From: an uncultured Helicobacter sp.
GTDB lineage: Bacteria > Campylobacterota > Campylobacteria > Campylobacterales > Helicobacteraceae
Assembly: GCF_937893305.1 (NCBI RefSeq)
Contig: NZ_CALBGN010000016.1
Location: forward strand, 1-64,000
Length of the DNA: 64,000 nt
Direction: 5' to 3'
In this document: positions 26,027 through 36,327 of the stretch, in pieces
How positions within the stretch are numbered: position 1 is the first letter of the stretch
Layout of the letters: each line of letters begins with the position of its first letter
Program-made: the position numbers and the translations under genes
Notes under the pieces: model-generated
Told to the model about the DNA's origin: nothing
Database searches by the model: none
The model's input: only the letters and a program-made list of their open reading frames with translations

Positions 26027-26857
26027 TTAATGCGTGTGCATTTCTTTAGAATCTTGCATTGTGGAGTTGGAATCCATTTTGAATTCCATATTTTTTAAAC
26101 CTTGATGATGGCTATTGCCACTGCTTGCATTTGTGGCATCAATTTTCATATGTGTTTTATTTCCCATTTGTGGATTTTGCAAAAACTTTATTCCTTTTTG
26201 CACCATTAATCCTCCAAAAACAATGATTGCAATTGCTGCAAGATTCATTAGGATTTTTCTAAAATTAGGCTTATAAAATGCTGTGTTTGCAAGTAACCCA
26301 AAAAGAAATAAAGATGGCAGTGTGCCTAATCCAAACACAAGCATAATAAGCATTGCCTTTGGAATGCTAGCAAATCCTGCTGCACTAAAGAGAAAGGCAT
26401 ACACAAATCCACAGGGTAGCAAACCATTCAAAAGTCCAAGCATATAAAGACTTAAAGGTGTTTTTAGACTTAATGCTTGTTGAAATTTACTTTGATACCA
26501 TTTGGAGTTTTGGATAGAGTGTTCTAAGTGCGTTAAAAAGGTAGTTTTACCAAAGAGTGAGAGTCCAGCTAAAATCATCGCGGCCCCAGCAAAGACAAAA
26601 AGAAATCCACGCAACGTTCCATTTACACTAAACATACTCCCTAATGCCCCAACAATTGCTCCTAAAATCACATAAGTTGTAATGCGTCCTAGGCTATAAA
26701 GTGTGTGATAAGCAATGAGTTGGCTTTTTTGTGTGATGGCATTATCAGTAAGTTTGCCACTATATGCTAAAACGATTCCACCACACATTCCTATACAATG
26801 CCCAAAACCCCCTAAAAGAGCAACCATAAAAAGTCCAATAATATCTAAATGTTCCAT
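26027..26857 (-). CDS. Sulfite exporter TauE/SafE-UreH-like membrane protein with His/Met-rich tail
   Basis: About six membrane segments, with the paired motifs GGFGHCIGMCGG near the N-terminus and GLLPCGFVY in the middle, as in the DsbD-like/UreH-type family. Related proteins in Proteobacteria are implicated in copper delivery to cbb3 oxidase or in metal transport. The C-terminal about 45 residues are rich in His, Met, Asn and Ser (ending KEMHTH), suggesting metal binding. I start at ATG 26857 with AAGGA upstream; the longer reading would overlap cysS. Confidence 0.78.
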   Translation of the reverse strand: MEHLDIIGLFMVALLGGFGHCIGMCGGIVLAYSGKLTDNAITQKSQLIAYHTLYSLGRITTYVILGAIVGALGSMFSVNGTLRGFLFVFAGAAMILAGLSLFGKTTFLTHLEHSIQNSKWYQSKFQQALSLKTPLSLYMLGLLNGLLPCGFVYAFLFSAAGFASIPKAMLIMLVFGLGTLPSLFLFGLLANTAFYKPNFRKILMNLAAIAIIVFGGLMVQKGIKFLQNPQMGNKTHMKIDATNASSGNSHHQGLKNMEFKMDSNSTMQDSKEMHTH

Positions 26858-26876
26858 TGTTGTCCTTCTTGAAAGT

Positions 26877-28280
26877 TTATATTTTTTCCCATACACAACC
26901 TTGTGGTGTGTCCATAATCTCAATGCCTTTATTGCGCAATTCTTCTCTAATCTTATCGGCGTTTTGAAAGTCTTTTACTTTTTTAAACTCTGTGCGTTTT
27001 GCAAGAAGTGCTTCAATCTCTGTTTTTAACGCTTCACTTACGCCAAGTTTAAAATACTCAAAACAATCTTTAAGTCCAATTCCTAAAACCCTTTTAATGA
27101 GATTTAGATTCTCCTGTATTTGTGGAATCTTATCGTTTTGTTTGGAGTCTAATTGTTCATTAGCACTAGCAATAAAGTCATCTAACACACTTAGAGCTTT
27201 TGAAATATTTAAATCATCGTTTAAAGCATCTAAAAATGCTGTTTTGAAGGTTTCATCAAGTGTCAATGGAATCTCTTTTTTAGAGAGCATTGCAAGGCGT
27301 TTTTTTAAGCGATACAAGCGATCTAAGCGTTTTTTAGAAGAGAGTAAATCTTCTTCAGAAAAATTTAATCCAATTCTATAATGTGTGCTTAAAAGATAGA
27401 ATCGCAAAATTTCTCCATCATAATATGCTAATGCGTCTTTGATAAAAAAGCTATTGCCAAGCGATTTTGCCATTTTTTCGCCATTAATTGTTACAAAACC
27501 ATTGTGCATCCAGTATTTTGCTAGCGTTTGATTTTCTGCACAGCGTGTTTGAGAAGCTTCATTTTCGTGATGGGGAAAGAGTAGATCTGCTCCACCGCCG
27601 TGAATATCAATTGCGTATTCTCCTTGTAAGGCTAAATGTTTTTGAATCATTGCGCTACATTCAATATGCCAACCCGGACGCCCTTTGCCAAAGGGAGAAT
27701 CATAGCCCACATCGCCAATCCCTTTATAGCTTTTCCATAGTGCAAAGTCCTTGCTATCGTGCTTCTGTTCGCTATTTTGCACGCGACTTTGAGATTCTAA
27801 TTCTGCAATTCTGCCACTTAAATCTCCATAGTTTTTATCTTTACTAACAGAAAGATACACATCCCCATTTGGTGTTTGATATGCGATTTTTTTATCTAGT
27901 AAGATTTGGATCATCGCACACATTGCATCAAGATTTTCTGTTGCTTTTGGCTCAAGATCAGCGCGCATTACGCCTAGTTTTTGCATTTCATCTAAATAAC
28001 GCTTAGTGTAAGTTTGAGTAATTTCTTCAATGGAGCAATTACTTTGTATGGCTTTATTAATGATTTTATCGTCAATATCTGTGAAGTTTTTTGCAAAAAT
28101 GACTTTATAGCCATTTTCGATAAGTATACGGCGGAGCAAATCAAAAACAATCGCACTTCTAGCGTGTCCTAAATGAGAATCATCATAAACCGTTGGTCCG
28201 CAAACATAAATACGCACTTCATTGGGGATTATGGGTTCAAATTGCACTTTTTCTTTTTTGTGGCTATCGTAGATTTTCAT
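26877..28280 (-). CDS. cysS: Cysteinyl-tRNA synthetase
   Basis: This class I synthetase has zinc ligand Cys27 in VCGPTVYD, the HIGH motif HLGH at 36-39 and the KMSKS-like KMAKSLGN. The C-terminal anticodon-binding helices and a short tail complete 467 residues, normal for the family. It is divergent from hisD and is followed 19 bases later by the TauE-like gene. Confidence 0.97.
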   Translation of the reverse strand: MKIYDSHKKEKVQFEPIIPNEVRIYVCGPTVYDDSHLGHARSAIVFDLLRRILIENGYKVIFAKNFTDIDDKIINKAIQSNCSIEEITQTYTKRYLDEMQKLGVMRADLEPKATENLDAMCAMIQILLDKKIAYQTPNGDVYLSVSKDKNYGDLSGRIAELESQSRVQNSEQKHDSKDFALWKSYKGIGDVGYDSPFGKGRPGWHIECSAMIQKHLALQGEYAIDIHGGGADLLFPHHENEASQTRCAENQTLAKYWMHNGFVTINGEKMAKSLGNSFFIKDALAYYDGEILRFYLLSTHYRIGLNFSEEDLLSSKKRLDRLYRLKKRLAMLSKKEIPLTLDETFKTAFLDALNDDLNISKALSVLDDFIASANEQLDSKQNDKIPQIQENLNLIKRVLGIGLKDCFEYFKLGVSEALKTEIEALLAKRTEFKKVKDFQNADKIREELRNKGIEIMDTPQGCVWEKI

Positions 28281-28385
28281 CGTTTCTCTTTTTTAAAAAA
28301 TCAAATGTATGAAGTATAGCAAAATTTAGTTGTATTAAAATTTATGCATTTTTTCATTATAAAATTAAATTAAACATTAAAGAGA

Positions 28386-28391
28386 TACAAT
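28386..28391 (+). promoter_or_regulatory. Candidate -10 element for hisD
   Basis: TACAAT lies 35 bases upstream of hisD in the divergent gap with cysS. A further AT-rich box lies near 28359-28366. Confidence 0.35.
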
Positions 28392-28426
28392 ACACCTTTA
28401 TCGCAAGAGTTAAGGATTTTTAAAAA

Positions 28427-29734
28427 ATGATTTCCATCTATAAAAGTAGTGATAGAGATTTTAAAGAGAGTTTTAAGACGCTTTTAATGCGCGGTGCAAT
28501 GGATATTAGTAGTGTAGAAGAACGTGTTAAAGAGTTATTAAATGCGATTAAAACACAAGGGAGTGAAGCAGTCCTTGCACAGGTTGCGCGTTTTGATAGT
28601 TGGAATCCTAAAAGTTTTTTGGATCTTAAAATCACGCAAGATGAAATGGAGCGTGCGTATAGAGATTTAAACTCTACTTTAAAAGACGCATTGGAGTTTG
28701 CATATCAGCGTATTTATGCGTTTCATACAAAGCAAAAGCCAAAGACTTGGCTAGATTTTGAAGACAATGGTAATCTCTTAGGACAAAAAGTTACTCCAGT
28801 AGATCGCGCTGGGCTTTATATCCCTGGCGGAAAGGCAGCTTATCCTAGTTCGCTTTTAATGAATGCGATTCCAGCACTTGTTGCAGGTGTCAAAGAGATT
28901 GTTGTTTGCACGCCAACACCAGAGAACAAGCCAAATACACTTTTACTCTCAGCAATGCACTTATGTGGTATTAAGGAAGCATATAAAATCGGCGGTGCAA
29001 GTGCGATTGGGACGCTTGCTTATGGAATTAATACAAAAGATGGAATCCAAAAAGTAGATGTGATTACAGGACCTGGGAATATCTATGTTGCAACCGCCAA
29101 AAAGCTTGTGTTTGGGGAAGTGAATATTGATATGATAGCAGGTCCTAGTGAAATTGGAATCTTGCATAGTGGTCAAGGAAATGTAGATTATGTTGCGTGG
29201 GATTTGCTCTCTCAAGCTGAACACGATGAAATGGCAAGCGCAATTTTAATCACAACAAATGTAGAATTTGCAAACGCTGTTGCAAAGCGTATTGATGAGC
29301 TTTTGAGAGACTTGCCTCGCAAAGAAATCGCCACAAAGTCCATCAATGAGCGTGGTGCAATTTTGATCGCTAAAGATTTAGAAGAGGCACTAGAATTAAT
29401 GAATCAAATCGCCCCAGAACATTTAGAAGTGCTTGTAAGTAATCCTTTGGAGATTTTGCCAAAAATTAAGCACGCAGGTGCGATTTTCATTGGCGAAAAT
29501 ACGCCTGAGCCTATTGGGGATTATATTGCAGGACCTAACCATACCTTACCAACAGGTGGGAGTGCGAAGTTTTTTTCTCCACTCTCGACAGAGCATTTTA
29601 TGAAAAAGAGTTCAATTATTTCTTTTTCAAAACTTGGAATAGCACAATTAGGTGAAAAATGTGGAATCCTAGCTCATACAGAAGGACTAGATGCACATCA
29701 AAATGCAGTTTTAGAACGATTAAAATCACTTTAA
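28427..29734 (+). CDS. hisD: Histidinol dehydrogenase
   Basis: The last two steps of histidine synthesis, from L-histidinol to L-histidine with NAD. Characteristic stretches are LYIPGGKAAYPSS, VDVITGPGNIYVA, IAGPSEI and the catalytic-site AEHDE and PEHLE motifs. The 435 residues are normal. It is isolated from other his genes except hisIE at 39798. H. pylori lacks this pathway. Confidence 0.96.
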   Translation: MISIYKSSDRDFKESFKTLLMRGAMDISSVEERVKELLNAIKTQGSEAVLAQVARFDSWNPKSFLDLKITQDEMERAYRDLNSTLKDALEFAYQRIYAFHTKQKPKTWLDFEDNGNLLGQKVTPVDRAGLYIPGGKAAYPSSLLMNAIPALVAGVKEIVVCTPTPENKPNTLLLSAMHLCGIKEAYKIGGASAIGTLAYGINTKDGIQKVDVITGPGNIYVATAKKLVFGEVNIDMIAGPSEIGILHSGQGNVDYVAWDLLSQAEHDEMASAILITTNVEFANAVAKRIDELLRDLPRKEIATKSINERGAILIAKDLEEALELMNQIAPEHLEVLVSNPLEILPKIKHAGAIFIGENTPEPIGDYIAGPNHTLPTGGSAKFFSPLSTEHFMKKSSIISFSKLGIAQLGEKCGILAHTEGLDAHQNAVLERLKSL

Positions 29735-29744
29735 AGGAATTACA

Positions 29745-30011
29745 ATGGATCATATTTTAGAAGGTTTGCCACAAGAAAAATGGATTGATATTATTTTTCA
29801 TGCTTCAAGAGGGCTTGCAACAAGAGAGCTTACAAAGATGCTAGAAAGGCAAGCAGCAATGGAAGTTTTACTAGAAAAACGCTTAGGAGAAATGTGGGAA
29901 GAAGAGCTTGCATATCTTCAAAATAGCGAAGAAAGTGCTGATGAGATTCATCATAAAACACAGGATTTAGCCATTGTATCAATGCAAGATATTTTAAGTC
30001 AAAATGAATAA
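29745..30011 (+). CDS. DUF2018-family protein, homologue of the knotted HP0242
   Basis: An 88-residue all-helical protein. KWIDIIFHAS near the start and a final MQDILSQNE match, from memory, H. pylori HP0242 (KWNDIIFHAS and MANILSGNE), whose crystal structure is an intertwined, knotted dimer. It also sits just before the HP0241-like and ispB genes, as expected. The biological role of the family is unknown. AAAGGAAT lies upstream of ATG 29745. Confidence 0.82.
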   Translation: MDHILEGLPQEKWIDIIFHASRGLATRELTKMLERQAAMEVLLEKRLGEMWEEELAYLQNSEESADEIHHKTQDLAIVSMQDILSQNE

Positions 30012-30014
30012 ATA

Positions 30015-30473
30015 ATGCGCATTGTTTTTACGCTAATTGTTACTTCACTTCTTAGTGCATTTTGTGGAATCGCATTGCTTTTTGCTCTACCGCAGTGGAA
30101 AGCAGAGCGGTTTGTGGAGCTTAAAAAAGATGAATTTTATGTCTTAACTCTTCAAGCTGATGATACGCAAAAGACATTATTTTTTCGTTGGACTTTATTA
30201 AAAAATGAAGGTTTGGTGGTGCATTTAAATTACGATTCCTTTCCACATCAATTTATTCTTTATCAAGATTATCAACGCACTTGCTATGAGATTCCTTTGT
30301 GGAAGGCAGATCAACGCTATTACACAAGAGAGCCAATTTTTATGTTGTGTTTTAAAGATTATCATCGCACAAAAAAGATTGCCACATTAAAGTTTTATAT
30401 TGATGAGGGCAGTAGAGATTTTAATATTATAGATGAAAGGAAAGTTCCAAATGGTGGCTTTAACGCATATTGA
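30015..30473 (+). CDS. Conserved membrane/secreted protein of unknown function
   Basis: 152 residues with an N-terminal hydrophobic signal or anchor (about 4-25) followed by a mostly beta-predicted extracytoplasmic domain containing two Cys residues (about 95 and 116). No family motif is recognised. In H. pylori the same slot (between HP0242 and ispB/HP0240) is filled by the uncharacterised HP0241. Its 3' end overlaps ispB by 23 bases. Confidence 0.7.
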   Translation: MRIVFTLIVTSLLSAFCGIALLFALPQWKAERFVELKKDEFYVLTLQADDTQKTLFFRWTLLKNEGLVVHLNYDSFPHQFILYQDYQRTCYEIPLWKADQRYYTREPIFMLCFKDYHRTKKIATLKFYIDEGSRDFNIIDERKVPNGGFNAY

Positions 30474-31383
30474 AGCAAAGATACAGGGGTTTTTAGAAGA
30501 ATTAGAATCGCCTTTGGTTTTAAATCTTAGTAAGAATCTTCAAAGTGGCAAAATGTTACGTTCAAAACTTGCTTTAAATATTGCAGGAGAGAGTGAAGAT
30601 TGTGTGCGTTTGTGTGCAATTATTGAGATGATTCAGAGTGCAAGCTTGCTGCACGATGATGTAATTGATGAGGCAACAACAAGACGCAATAAACCTTCCA
30701 TAAATGCGCTTTTTGGTGATAAAAATGCAATTATGCTAGGCGATGTGTTGTATTCTAAAGCTTTTAGTGAGCTTGTTTATTTTGCTAGGGATTATCCACA
30801 GATTCCGTGCATCGTAGCAAATGCAGTAGCAACACTTGCAATTGGAGAAATGGAGGATGTTGCACTATCTGTTAGTTTTAATTTTAATGAAGCGAAGTAT
30901 TTAACAATGATTGAACATAAAACTGCAGCTTTGATTGAAGCAACAGCTTATGCAGCAGCATTTTTAGCGGGCAAAGACGAAGAGAATGCAAAGCGATTTC
31001 AAGTTTATGGACGAAGTCTTGGTGTGGCGTTTCAAATTATTGATGATGTGCTTGATATTGTTTCAGATTCTAAAACTTTGGGAAAACCTGCTTTGAATGA
31101 TTTTAAAGAAGGGAAGACAACACTTCCTTATTTATATCTTTATGATACTTTAGAAAAAGCAGGGGATGAGGTGGGAAAAAAACGCTTGTGTAATGCCTTT
31201 GGCAAGGAATTAAACAAAAGTGATCAATTGTGGATTTTAGAGCAATTAAAGACAAGCGGTGCGATTAAAAAAAGTGTGGATCTCGCAAAACATCTTGGAA
31301 AAATAGGGGTTGAAGCAATTACTAATCAATCTTGTGATAAACTTGCAGAAATTATGCACGCAATGATAGAGCGCGACTTTTAG
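30451..31383 (+). CDS. ispB: Polyprenyl (octaprenyl) diphosphate synthase
   Basis: This trans-prenyltransferase makes the side chain of menaquinone. The first Asp-rich motif is LLHDDVIDEA and the second is IIDDVLDI; GDVLYSKAF and KTTLPYLYL fit the long-chain class. 310 residues from ATG 30451, chosen for AAGGAAAG upstream; an earlier in-frame ATG lies inside the preceding gene. It precedes hemA, as in H. pylori (HP0240-HP0239). Confidence 0.9.
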   Translation: MVALTHIEAKIQGFLEELESPLVLNLSKNLQSGKMLRSKLALNIAGESEDCVRLCAIIEMIQSASLLHDDVIDEATTRRNKPSINALFGDKNAIMLGDVLYSKAFSELVYFARDYPQIPCIVANAVATLAIGEMEDVALSVSFNFNEAKYLTMIEHKTAALIEATAYAAAFLAGKDEENAKRFQVYGRSLGVAFQIIDDVLDIVSDSKTLGKPALNDFKEGKTTLPYLYLYDTLEKAGDEVGKKRLCNAFGKELNKSDQLWILEQLKTSGAIKKSVDLAKHLGKIGVEAITNQSCDKLAEIMHAMIERDF

Positions 31384-31402
31384 CCAAATGGACTATTAAG
31401 AT

Positions 31403-32734
31403 ATGGATTATTACATTTTAAGTTATTCTCATAAAAATACAAATATTTCTACGCGTGAAAAGTTAAGTTTAGATATAAAAGATCCAAAAACTGCAGAGTT
31501 TTTAAAGGATTTAGTGGAGAATAAATTTATTGCAGAAGCAGTGATTTTATCAACTTGCAATCGCATAGAATTTATTTTAAATGTTCAAAATGCTCCAAAA
31601 GCAGAAGAGTTTTTATTGGATAAACTGAGTGTTTTTTCAGGGATTGCCTTAGAAGACTTAAAAAAGCACGCAGATAGTTATGAAAATGTTAGTGCAATCC
31701 ATCATCTCTTTAGTGTGGCAAGCTCACTTGACAGCTTAGTTGTAGGAGAAACGCAAATTGCAGGACAATTAAAAAATGCGTTTAAATTTTCTTATGAAAT
31801 AGGTTGTTGTGGGTTGTATCTCTCACGCGCAATCCACTTTGCGTTTCGCTGTGCAGCAAGCGTAAGAAACTCTACTAGTATTTCTCAAAATTCTGTATCT
31901 GTTGCAAGCACAGCTGTGGTAAAGGCAAAGGAGGTTTTAGGAGATCTCTCTGGTAAAGAAGCTTTAGTTATTGGTGCAGGAGAGATGAGCGTAATTTGTG
32001 CGAAGCATTTAACAAATGCAAATTGTGCAGTGATTTTAATGAATCGCGATTTTCAAAATGCGGAAAATGTCTGTAAAAGCGTTCTTCAAAGCAATCCAAA
32101 AGCAAAAATTAGAGTGGAGAGTTTTAAGGATATGGGAGAGTATATTAATGCAATTCCACTTCTTTTTAGTGCCACAAGTGCTCCACATACAATTATCACA
32201 GCAGATATGGTTGTGAATAAAGATTGGAATCGATATTGGTTTGATTTGGCGATGCCGCGTGATATAGAACACGATATTATGGATATACAAAGTAATGTGC
32301 AAATTTATGCCGTAGATGATTTAGAAGATATTGTGCGTAAAAATTTGGCTTTAAGAGAAGAGCAAGCACGCATTGCTTATGGAATCGTTGGGCGTTCTAC
32401 GCAGGAGTTTTTTAATTGGCTACAAACTTTAAATGTTGAACCACTCATTAAAACAATTCGCTCTTTAGCAAAGGATTCCGCACTTAAAGAACTGCAAAAA
32501 GGAATCACAAAAGGCTATTTACCAAAAGATTATGAAAAAAACATTGAGAAAACTTTGCATAATGCTTTTAATGTATTTTTACATCATTTAACCATTAATT
32601 TAAAGTCTGTTTCTAATACTCCAAAGGGCGATAGTGTGGTGGAGAGTTTGCGCTTTTTGTTTGATTTAGATTCTGAAGATAAGATGTTGGAATCTTATAA
32701 ATGCGAATATGCACAAGATAAACCCTTATCTTAA
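31403..32734 (+). CDS. hemA: Glutamyl-tRNA reductase
   Basis: First committed step of C5-pathway tetrapyrrole synthesis, reducing glutamyl-tRNA to glutamate-1-semialdehyde. Catalytic Cys52 lies in STCNRIEF; GETQIAGQ and the NADPH-binding LVIGAGEMS follow, then a C-terminal dimerisation helix bundle. The 443 residues are normal. The operon continues with proS and hemC. Confidence 0.95.
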   Translation: MDYYILSYSHKNTNISTREKLSLDIKDPKTAEFLKDLVENKFIAEAVILSTCNRIEFILNVQNAPKAEEFLLDKLSVFSGIALEDLKKHADSYENVSAIHHLFSVASSLDSLVVGETQIAGQLKNAFKFSYEIGCCGLYLSRAIHFAFRCAASVRNSTSISQNSVSVASTAVVKAKEVLGDLSGKEALVIGAGEMSVICAKHLTNANCAVILMNRDFQNAENVCKSVLQSNPKAKIRVESFKDMGEYINAIPLLFSATSAPHTIITADMVVNKDWNRYWFDLAMPRDIEHDIMDIQSNVQIYAVDDLEDIVRKNLALREEQARIAYGIVGRSTQEFFNWLQTLNVEPLIKTIRSLAKDSALKELQKGITKGYLPKDYEKNIEKTLHNAFNVFLHHLTINLKSVSNTPKGDSVVESLRFLFDLDSEDKMLESYKCEYAQDKPLS

Positions 32735-32749
32735 TCTGTAAGGAAAACT

Positions 32750-34501
32750 ATGCGATTTTCAAAAATTTTTATCCCAACTTTCAAAGAAGCTCCAAAAGAT
32801 GTTGTTTTAAAAAGCCACGAATATTTAATCCGTGGGGGATTTATCCAGCAAATTGGAAGTGGAATCTATAATTTCTTGCCTCTTGGAAAGTGTGTTTTAG
32901 ATAAGATTAGAAATGTTGTCAAAGAAGAAATGGATAAAGCTGGAGCAAATGAAGTGACATTAGGATTTGTAACACCTGCTAGTCTTTGGCAAAAAAGTGG
33001 AAGGTTTGAGCGTTATGGTAAAGAGCTTTTACGCTTCAAGGACAGAAAAGACAATGATTTTGTGCTAGGACCAACACACGAAGAAGTTGTTACAGAGCTA
33101 GTAAAGACAAACATTAAAAGTTATAAGCAACTCCCCTTACATCTCTATCAAATCAATTTGAAATTCCGCGATGAAATGCGTCCGCGCTTTGGGCTTATGC
33201 GTGCGCGTGAATTTATAATGAAAGATGGATATAGTTTTCATTCTAGTATTGAAGATTTAAAGCGTGAGTTTGATTTAATGGAACAAACTTATAGCAAAAT
33301 TTTTACGCGCTTAGGGTTAGATTTTCGTGCAGTGTTTGCAGATAGTGGGGCAATTGGTGGAAGCGGAAGTAAGGAATTTATGGTGCTTGCAAATAGTGGG
33401 GAAGATACAATTTGTGTTTGTGATGCTTGTAATTATGGAGCAAATTTAGAAGCGGCAACGCGTATTAAGATAGCTCTAGACTCTGATGCGCCACAGGCGG
33501 AATTTGCTAAGTTTCACACACCAAATATTACAAGCATAGAATCTTTGGCGGAGTTTTTTAAAATTACACCTTTTTGGACGCTAAAAGCTGTGGTTAAAAA
33601 AGCCATTTTTGATGAGGGAAGAAGTGAGTTGGTGTATTTTTTCTTGCGTGGAAGTGATTATTTAAATGAAACAAAAGCCCTAAATGCTATTGTTGGAGCA
33701 AATGAACTAGTAGAAGCTAGTGAAGAAGAGATTAGGGGGGCTGGGTTGATTCCGGGATTTATTGGTCCTTTTGCATTGCGGAATCTCACAGGAAGTCCTT
33801 ATATTTATTTTGATAATGAGCTTTATGAAGCAAAACATTTAATTTGTGGAGCAAATACATTAGATTATCATTTTGTTGGCGTGGATTTAAGCACTTTTGA
33901 AGGTTTGGAATATAGAGATTTAATAGAAGTGCAAGCGGGGGATTTATGTCCTATGTGTGGCAAGGATAAGGGAGGGAAGCTATATTTTACAAAGGGCATT
34001 GAAGTAGGACATATTTTTCAGTTAGGGACAAAATATTCTAGCGCAATGGAAGCGACATTTTTAGATGAAAACGGCAAGGCACAACCTTTTATTATGGGGT
34101 GTTATGGAATTGGGATTTCAAGACTTCTATCAGCAGTAATTGAACAGCACCACGATGAAAAAGGAATGATTTGGACTTTGGAAACTGCACCATTTAGCGT
34201 GGATATTATGGTGTCAAATATTAAGGATTCTATGCAATTAGAAATGGGAGAGAAGCTTTATGCATCTTTAAGCGCAGAAGGGATTGCGTGTTTGTTTGAT
34301 GATAGGACAGAGCGCTATGGAGCAAAGATTTCTGATTTTGAATTAATGGGATTGCCTTTTGGAATTATTATTGGAAAAGGGCTTGAAAAAGGAGAAATTG
34401 AATTTGTAAGGCGAAAGGATTTAAGCAAAGAAGTGCTAAAGGTTGCGGATTTTATAACACTCATTAAAGAAATTAAAGATTTGGTTGGCAAATGCCGTTA
34501 A
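32750..34501 (+). CDS. proS: Prolyl-tRNA synthetase (bacterial type)
   Basis: Class II synthetase with motif 2 [17 protein letters not shown], an inserted editing domain (about 225-395) and motif 3 [10 protein letters not shown] before the anticodon-binding domain. 583 residues places it in the bacterial rather than the archaeal/eukaryal type. It overlaps the FxsA-like gene by ten bases. Confidence 0.96.
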   Translation: MRFSKIFIPTFKEAPKDVVLKSHEYLIRGGFIQQIGSGIYNFLPLGKCVLDKIRNVVKEEMDKAGANEVTLGFVTPASLWQKSGRFERYGKELLRFKDRKDNDFVLGPTHEEVVTELVKTNIKSYKQLPLHLYQINLKFRDEMRPRFGLMRAREFIMKDGYSFHSSIEDLKREFDLMEQTYSKIFTRLGLDFRAVFADSGAIGGSGSKEFMVLANSGEDTICVCDACNYGANLEAATRIKIALDSDAPQAEFAKFHTPNITSIESLAEFFKITPFWTLKAVVKKAIFDEGRSELVYFFLRGSDYLNETKALNAIVGANELVEASEEEIRGAGLIPGFIGPFALRNLTGSPYIYFDNELYEAKHLICGANTLDYHFVGVDLSTFEGLEYRDLIEVQAGDLCPMCGKDKGGKLYFTKGIEVGHIFQLGTKYSSAMEATFLDENGKAQPFIMGCYGIGISRLLSAVIEQHHDEKGMIWTLETAPFSVDIMVSNIKDSMQLEMGEKLYASLSAEGIACLFDDRTERYGAKISDFELMGLPFGIIIGKGLEKGEIEFVRRKDLSKEVLKVADFITLIKEIKDLVGKCR

Positions 34502-34902
34502 TTTTAGGTTTTTTATATCTCTTTTTAGAAGTGCTTGTTAGCTATGAAATCATTGATATTATCGGTGTTTTGGGCTTTGTGCTAGAGATTATTATTACAG
34601 CATTTTTTGGATTTTTTATTTTGGTGAATTTTCGCTTATTTTTGAGTGATGCACTAATGCGTGTTTTAGATAGGCAGTTGAGTTATGAGGCTTTTGTGAG
34701 TTCAAATATTTTTAGAATTTTGGGTGCAATTTTATTAATTTTGCCCGGAGCTTTGACGGATATTATTGGAATCTTAATGCAATTTAGCGCAGTGGGTTTT
34801 ATGTTTGTTAAGCCTTTTATGAAAGCAGAAATTAATGCTTCAAAAAAACAAGAACACAGAGAAATCATAGATGTAGAAGTGATTGAAAAGGAAGAAAAAT
34901 GA
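34492..34902 (+). CDS. FxsA-family membrane protein
   Basis: 136 residues with several hydrophobic segments (about 3-25, 25-45 and 72-105) and the [14 protein letters not shown] motif typical of FxsA, then a charged cytoplasmic tail. E. coli FxsA is a cytoplasmic membrane protein known for relieving phage T7 exclusion by plasmid F; its normal role is unclear. It overlaps proS by ten and hemC by four bases. Confidence 0.82.
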   Translation: MPLILGFLYLFLEVLVSYEIIDIIGVLGFVLEIIITAFFGFFILVNFRLFLSDALMRVLDRQLSYEAFVSSNIFRILGAILLILPGALTDIIGILMQFSAVGFMFVKPFMKAEINASKKQEHREIIDVEVIEKEEK

Positions 34903-35834
34903 TAGAAAAGCTTACCATTGGGACGCGTGGAAGTGTGCTTGCGCTTTGGCAGGCAAATCATATTAAAAGCCTTTTGGAAAAGCAATATCCACAACTTAAG
35001 GTGGAATTAAAAATTGTAAAAACAAAGGGAGATAAGATTTTAGATGTTCCTTTATCAAAAATTGGAGGCAAGGGATTATTCACAAAAGAACTTGAAGTTT
35101 TATTGCTTGATGGGAGTATTGATTTAGCGGTGCATAGCTTAAAAGATGTGCCGGTGGAATTTGTAGAGAATCTTGGGCTTGTAGCAATTACAAAGCGTGA
35201 AGATGTGCGTGATAGTTTTTTAAGTTTTCAATATCAAAGCCTAGAAGAGTTGCCAAAGGGAGCTAGAGTCGGAACAACTTCATTAAGGCGTGTGATGCAA
35301 ATTAATGCTTTAAGGGGCGACTTGGATTGTCAAAGTTTGCGTGGGAATGTTCAAACGCGCTTGCAACGTCTTGAAAATGGAGAATTTGATGCAGTTATTT
35401 TAGCACAAGCTGGGGTGAATCGCTTGGAATTAAAAGGGATTCCATATATAACACCACTCGATTTTATGATCCCTGCGATGGGGCAAGCAGCACTTGGAAT
35501 TGAGTGTAGAGTAGATAGTGAGTGTATGGGGGTTTTAAGCTTTTTAAATGATAAAAATGCTGTGTTTGAAACACATTGTGAAAGAGCGTTTGTGCGTGCG
35601 TTAAATGGGGGTTGTCAAGTGCCTATTGGAATCAATGCAAGCTATAAAGAAGGAAGCTTAAAAGTGCGTGCGATTCTTGGACTGCCAGATGGAAGTGAAA
35701 TTTTAAAAGAGTCTTTGGAGAGCGAAGTGGAAAATCTCAAAGATTGTGAATATATTGGAGTAACTTTGGCGGAATCTTTTTTAAAGCAAGGAGCAAAGGA
35801 AATTTTACAAAAAGCACAGAATTGGAAATTTTAA
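34899..35834 (+). CDS. hemC: Porphobilinogen deaminase (hydroxymethylbilane synthase)
   Basis: Assembles four porphobilinogens into hydroxymethylbilane. [12 protein letters not shown] at the N-terminus, [14 protein letters not shown] and [11 protein letters not shown] are substrate/cofactor-binding motifs, and the dipyrromethane cofactor Cys lies in [10 protein letters not shown]. The 311 residues are normal. It ends the ispB-hemA-proS-fxsA-hemC group. Confidence 0.96.
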   Translation: MIEKLTIGTRGSVLALWQANHIKSLLEKQYPQLKVELKIVKTKGDKILDVPLSKIGGKGLFTKELEVLLLDGSIDLAVHSLKDVPVEFVENLGLVAITKREDVRDSFLSFQYQSLEELPKGARVGTTSLRRVMQINALRGDLDCQSLRGNVQTRLQRLENGEFDAVILAQAGVNRLELKGIPYITPLDFMIPAMGQAALGIECRVDSECMGVLSFLNDKNAVFETHCERAFVRALNGGCQVPIGINASYKEGSLKVRAILGLPDGSEILKESLESEVENLKDCEYIGVTLAESFLKQGAKEILQKAQNWKF

Positions 35835-35844
35835 GCTTTTTCTA

Positions 35845-35878
35845 GGATTACCTTATAAAGTTTTTAATAGGATAATCC
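35845..35878. terminator. Imperfect hairpin between convergent hemC and the 79-codon gene
   Basis: GGATTA (35845-35850) pairs with TAATCC (35873-35878), with further partial pairing of CCTTAT and AATAGG inside. No T-run follows. It lies in a 69-base convergent gap, hence the terminator guess. Confidence 0.3.
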
Positions 35879-35903
35879 CAGTGAAGAGTTGTAAGTATTT
35901 CAA

Positions 35904-36143
35904 TTAAGATTCTATTTTTTTCTTGTGTTTGCTGAAGTTAAAATTCTTTTTAGCAAAATTATGAAAATTACTATAACTTGTTTTAATATGGTATTCTTCT
36001 TGCAAAAAACCATAGATATTTCTCAAGGAAGTTCCTAATTTTAACATATAGCCAATTTGTTCTGTGTATTGATGAAGTTCGCTCTTGTTAAGTGTCTTTT
36101 TTTCTAAGTAGCTCAAAATCTTTTTCTCTGTCGCCTTGTCCAT
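35904..36143 (-). CDS. Small possible DNA-binding protein next to tRNA-Pro
   Basis: A 79-residue Lys-rich protein with helices around LNKSELHQYTEQIGYML and a second part, TSLRNIYGFLQEEYHIKTSY, followed by FHNFAKKNF. The pattern of a short helix, a turn and YSxFxxFxKK resembles helix-turn-helix regions of small mobilisation or transposon-linked proteins, but I cannot name the family. It sits between core genes and a tRNA next to a reverse-transcriptase remnant, so it may belong to acquired DNA. Confidence 0.5.
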   Translation of the reverse strand: MDKATEKKILSYLEKKTLNKSELHQYTEQIGYMLKLGTSLRNIYGFLQEEYHIKTSYSNFHNFAKKNFNFSKHKKKIES

Positions 36144-36288
36144 TTAAAATCCTTAAAACCTAAGTTCAGCTATAACGCATAAAACACGATTTAGCGGAGC
36201 AATTATATTATTATTTCTTTATAATTTTTTTAAACATTTTATTAAAAAATAAAATATTAATAATTTTAGTATTTTTTTATATTTTTTG

Positions 36289-36296
36289 TATAGAAT
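36289..36296 (+). promoter_or_regulatory. Candidate -10 element for tRNA-Pro
   Basis: TATAGAAT lies 31 bases before the tRNA, downstream of a T-rich tract, fitting a Campylobacterota sigma-70 promoter. Confidence 0.5.
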
Positions 36297-36327
36297 ATCG
36301 CTTTTATTTTAAACTTCTCATACTTTT

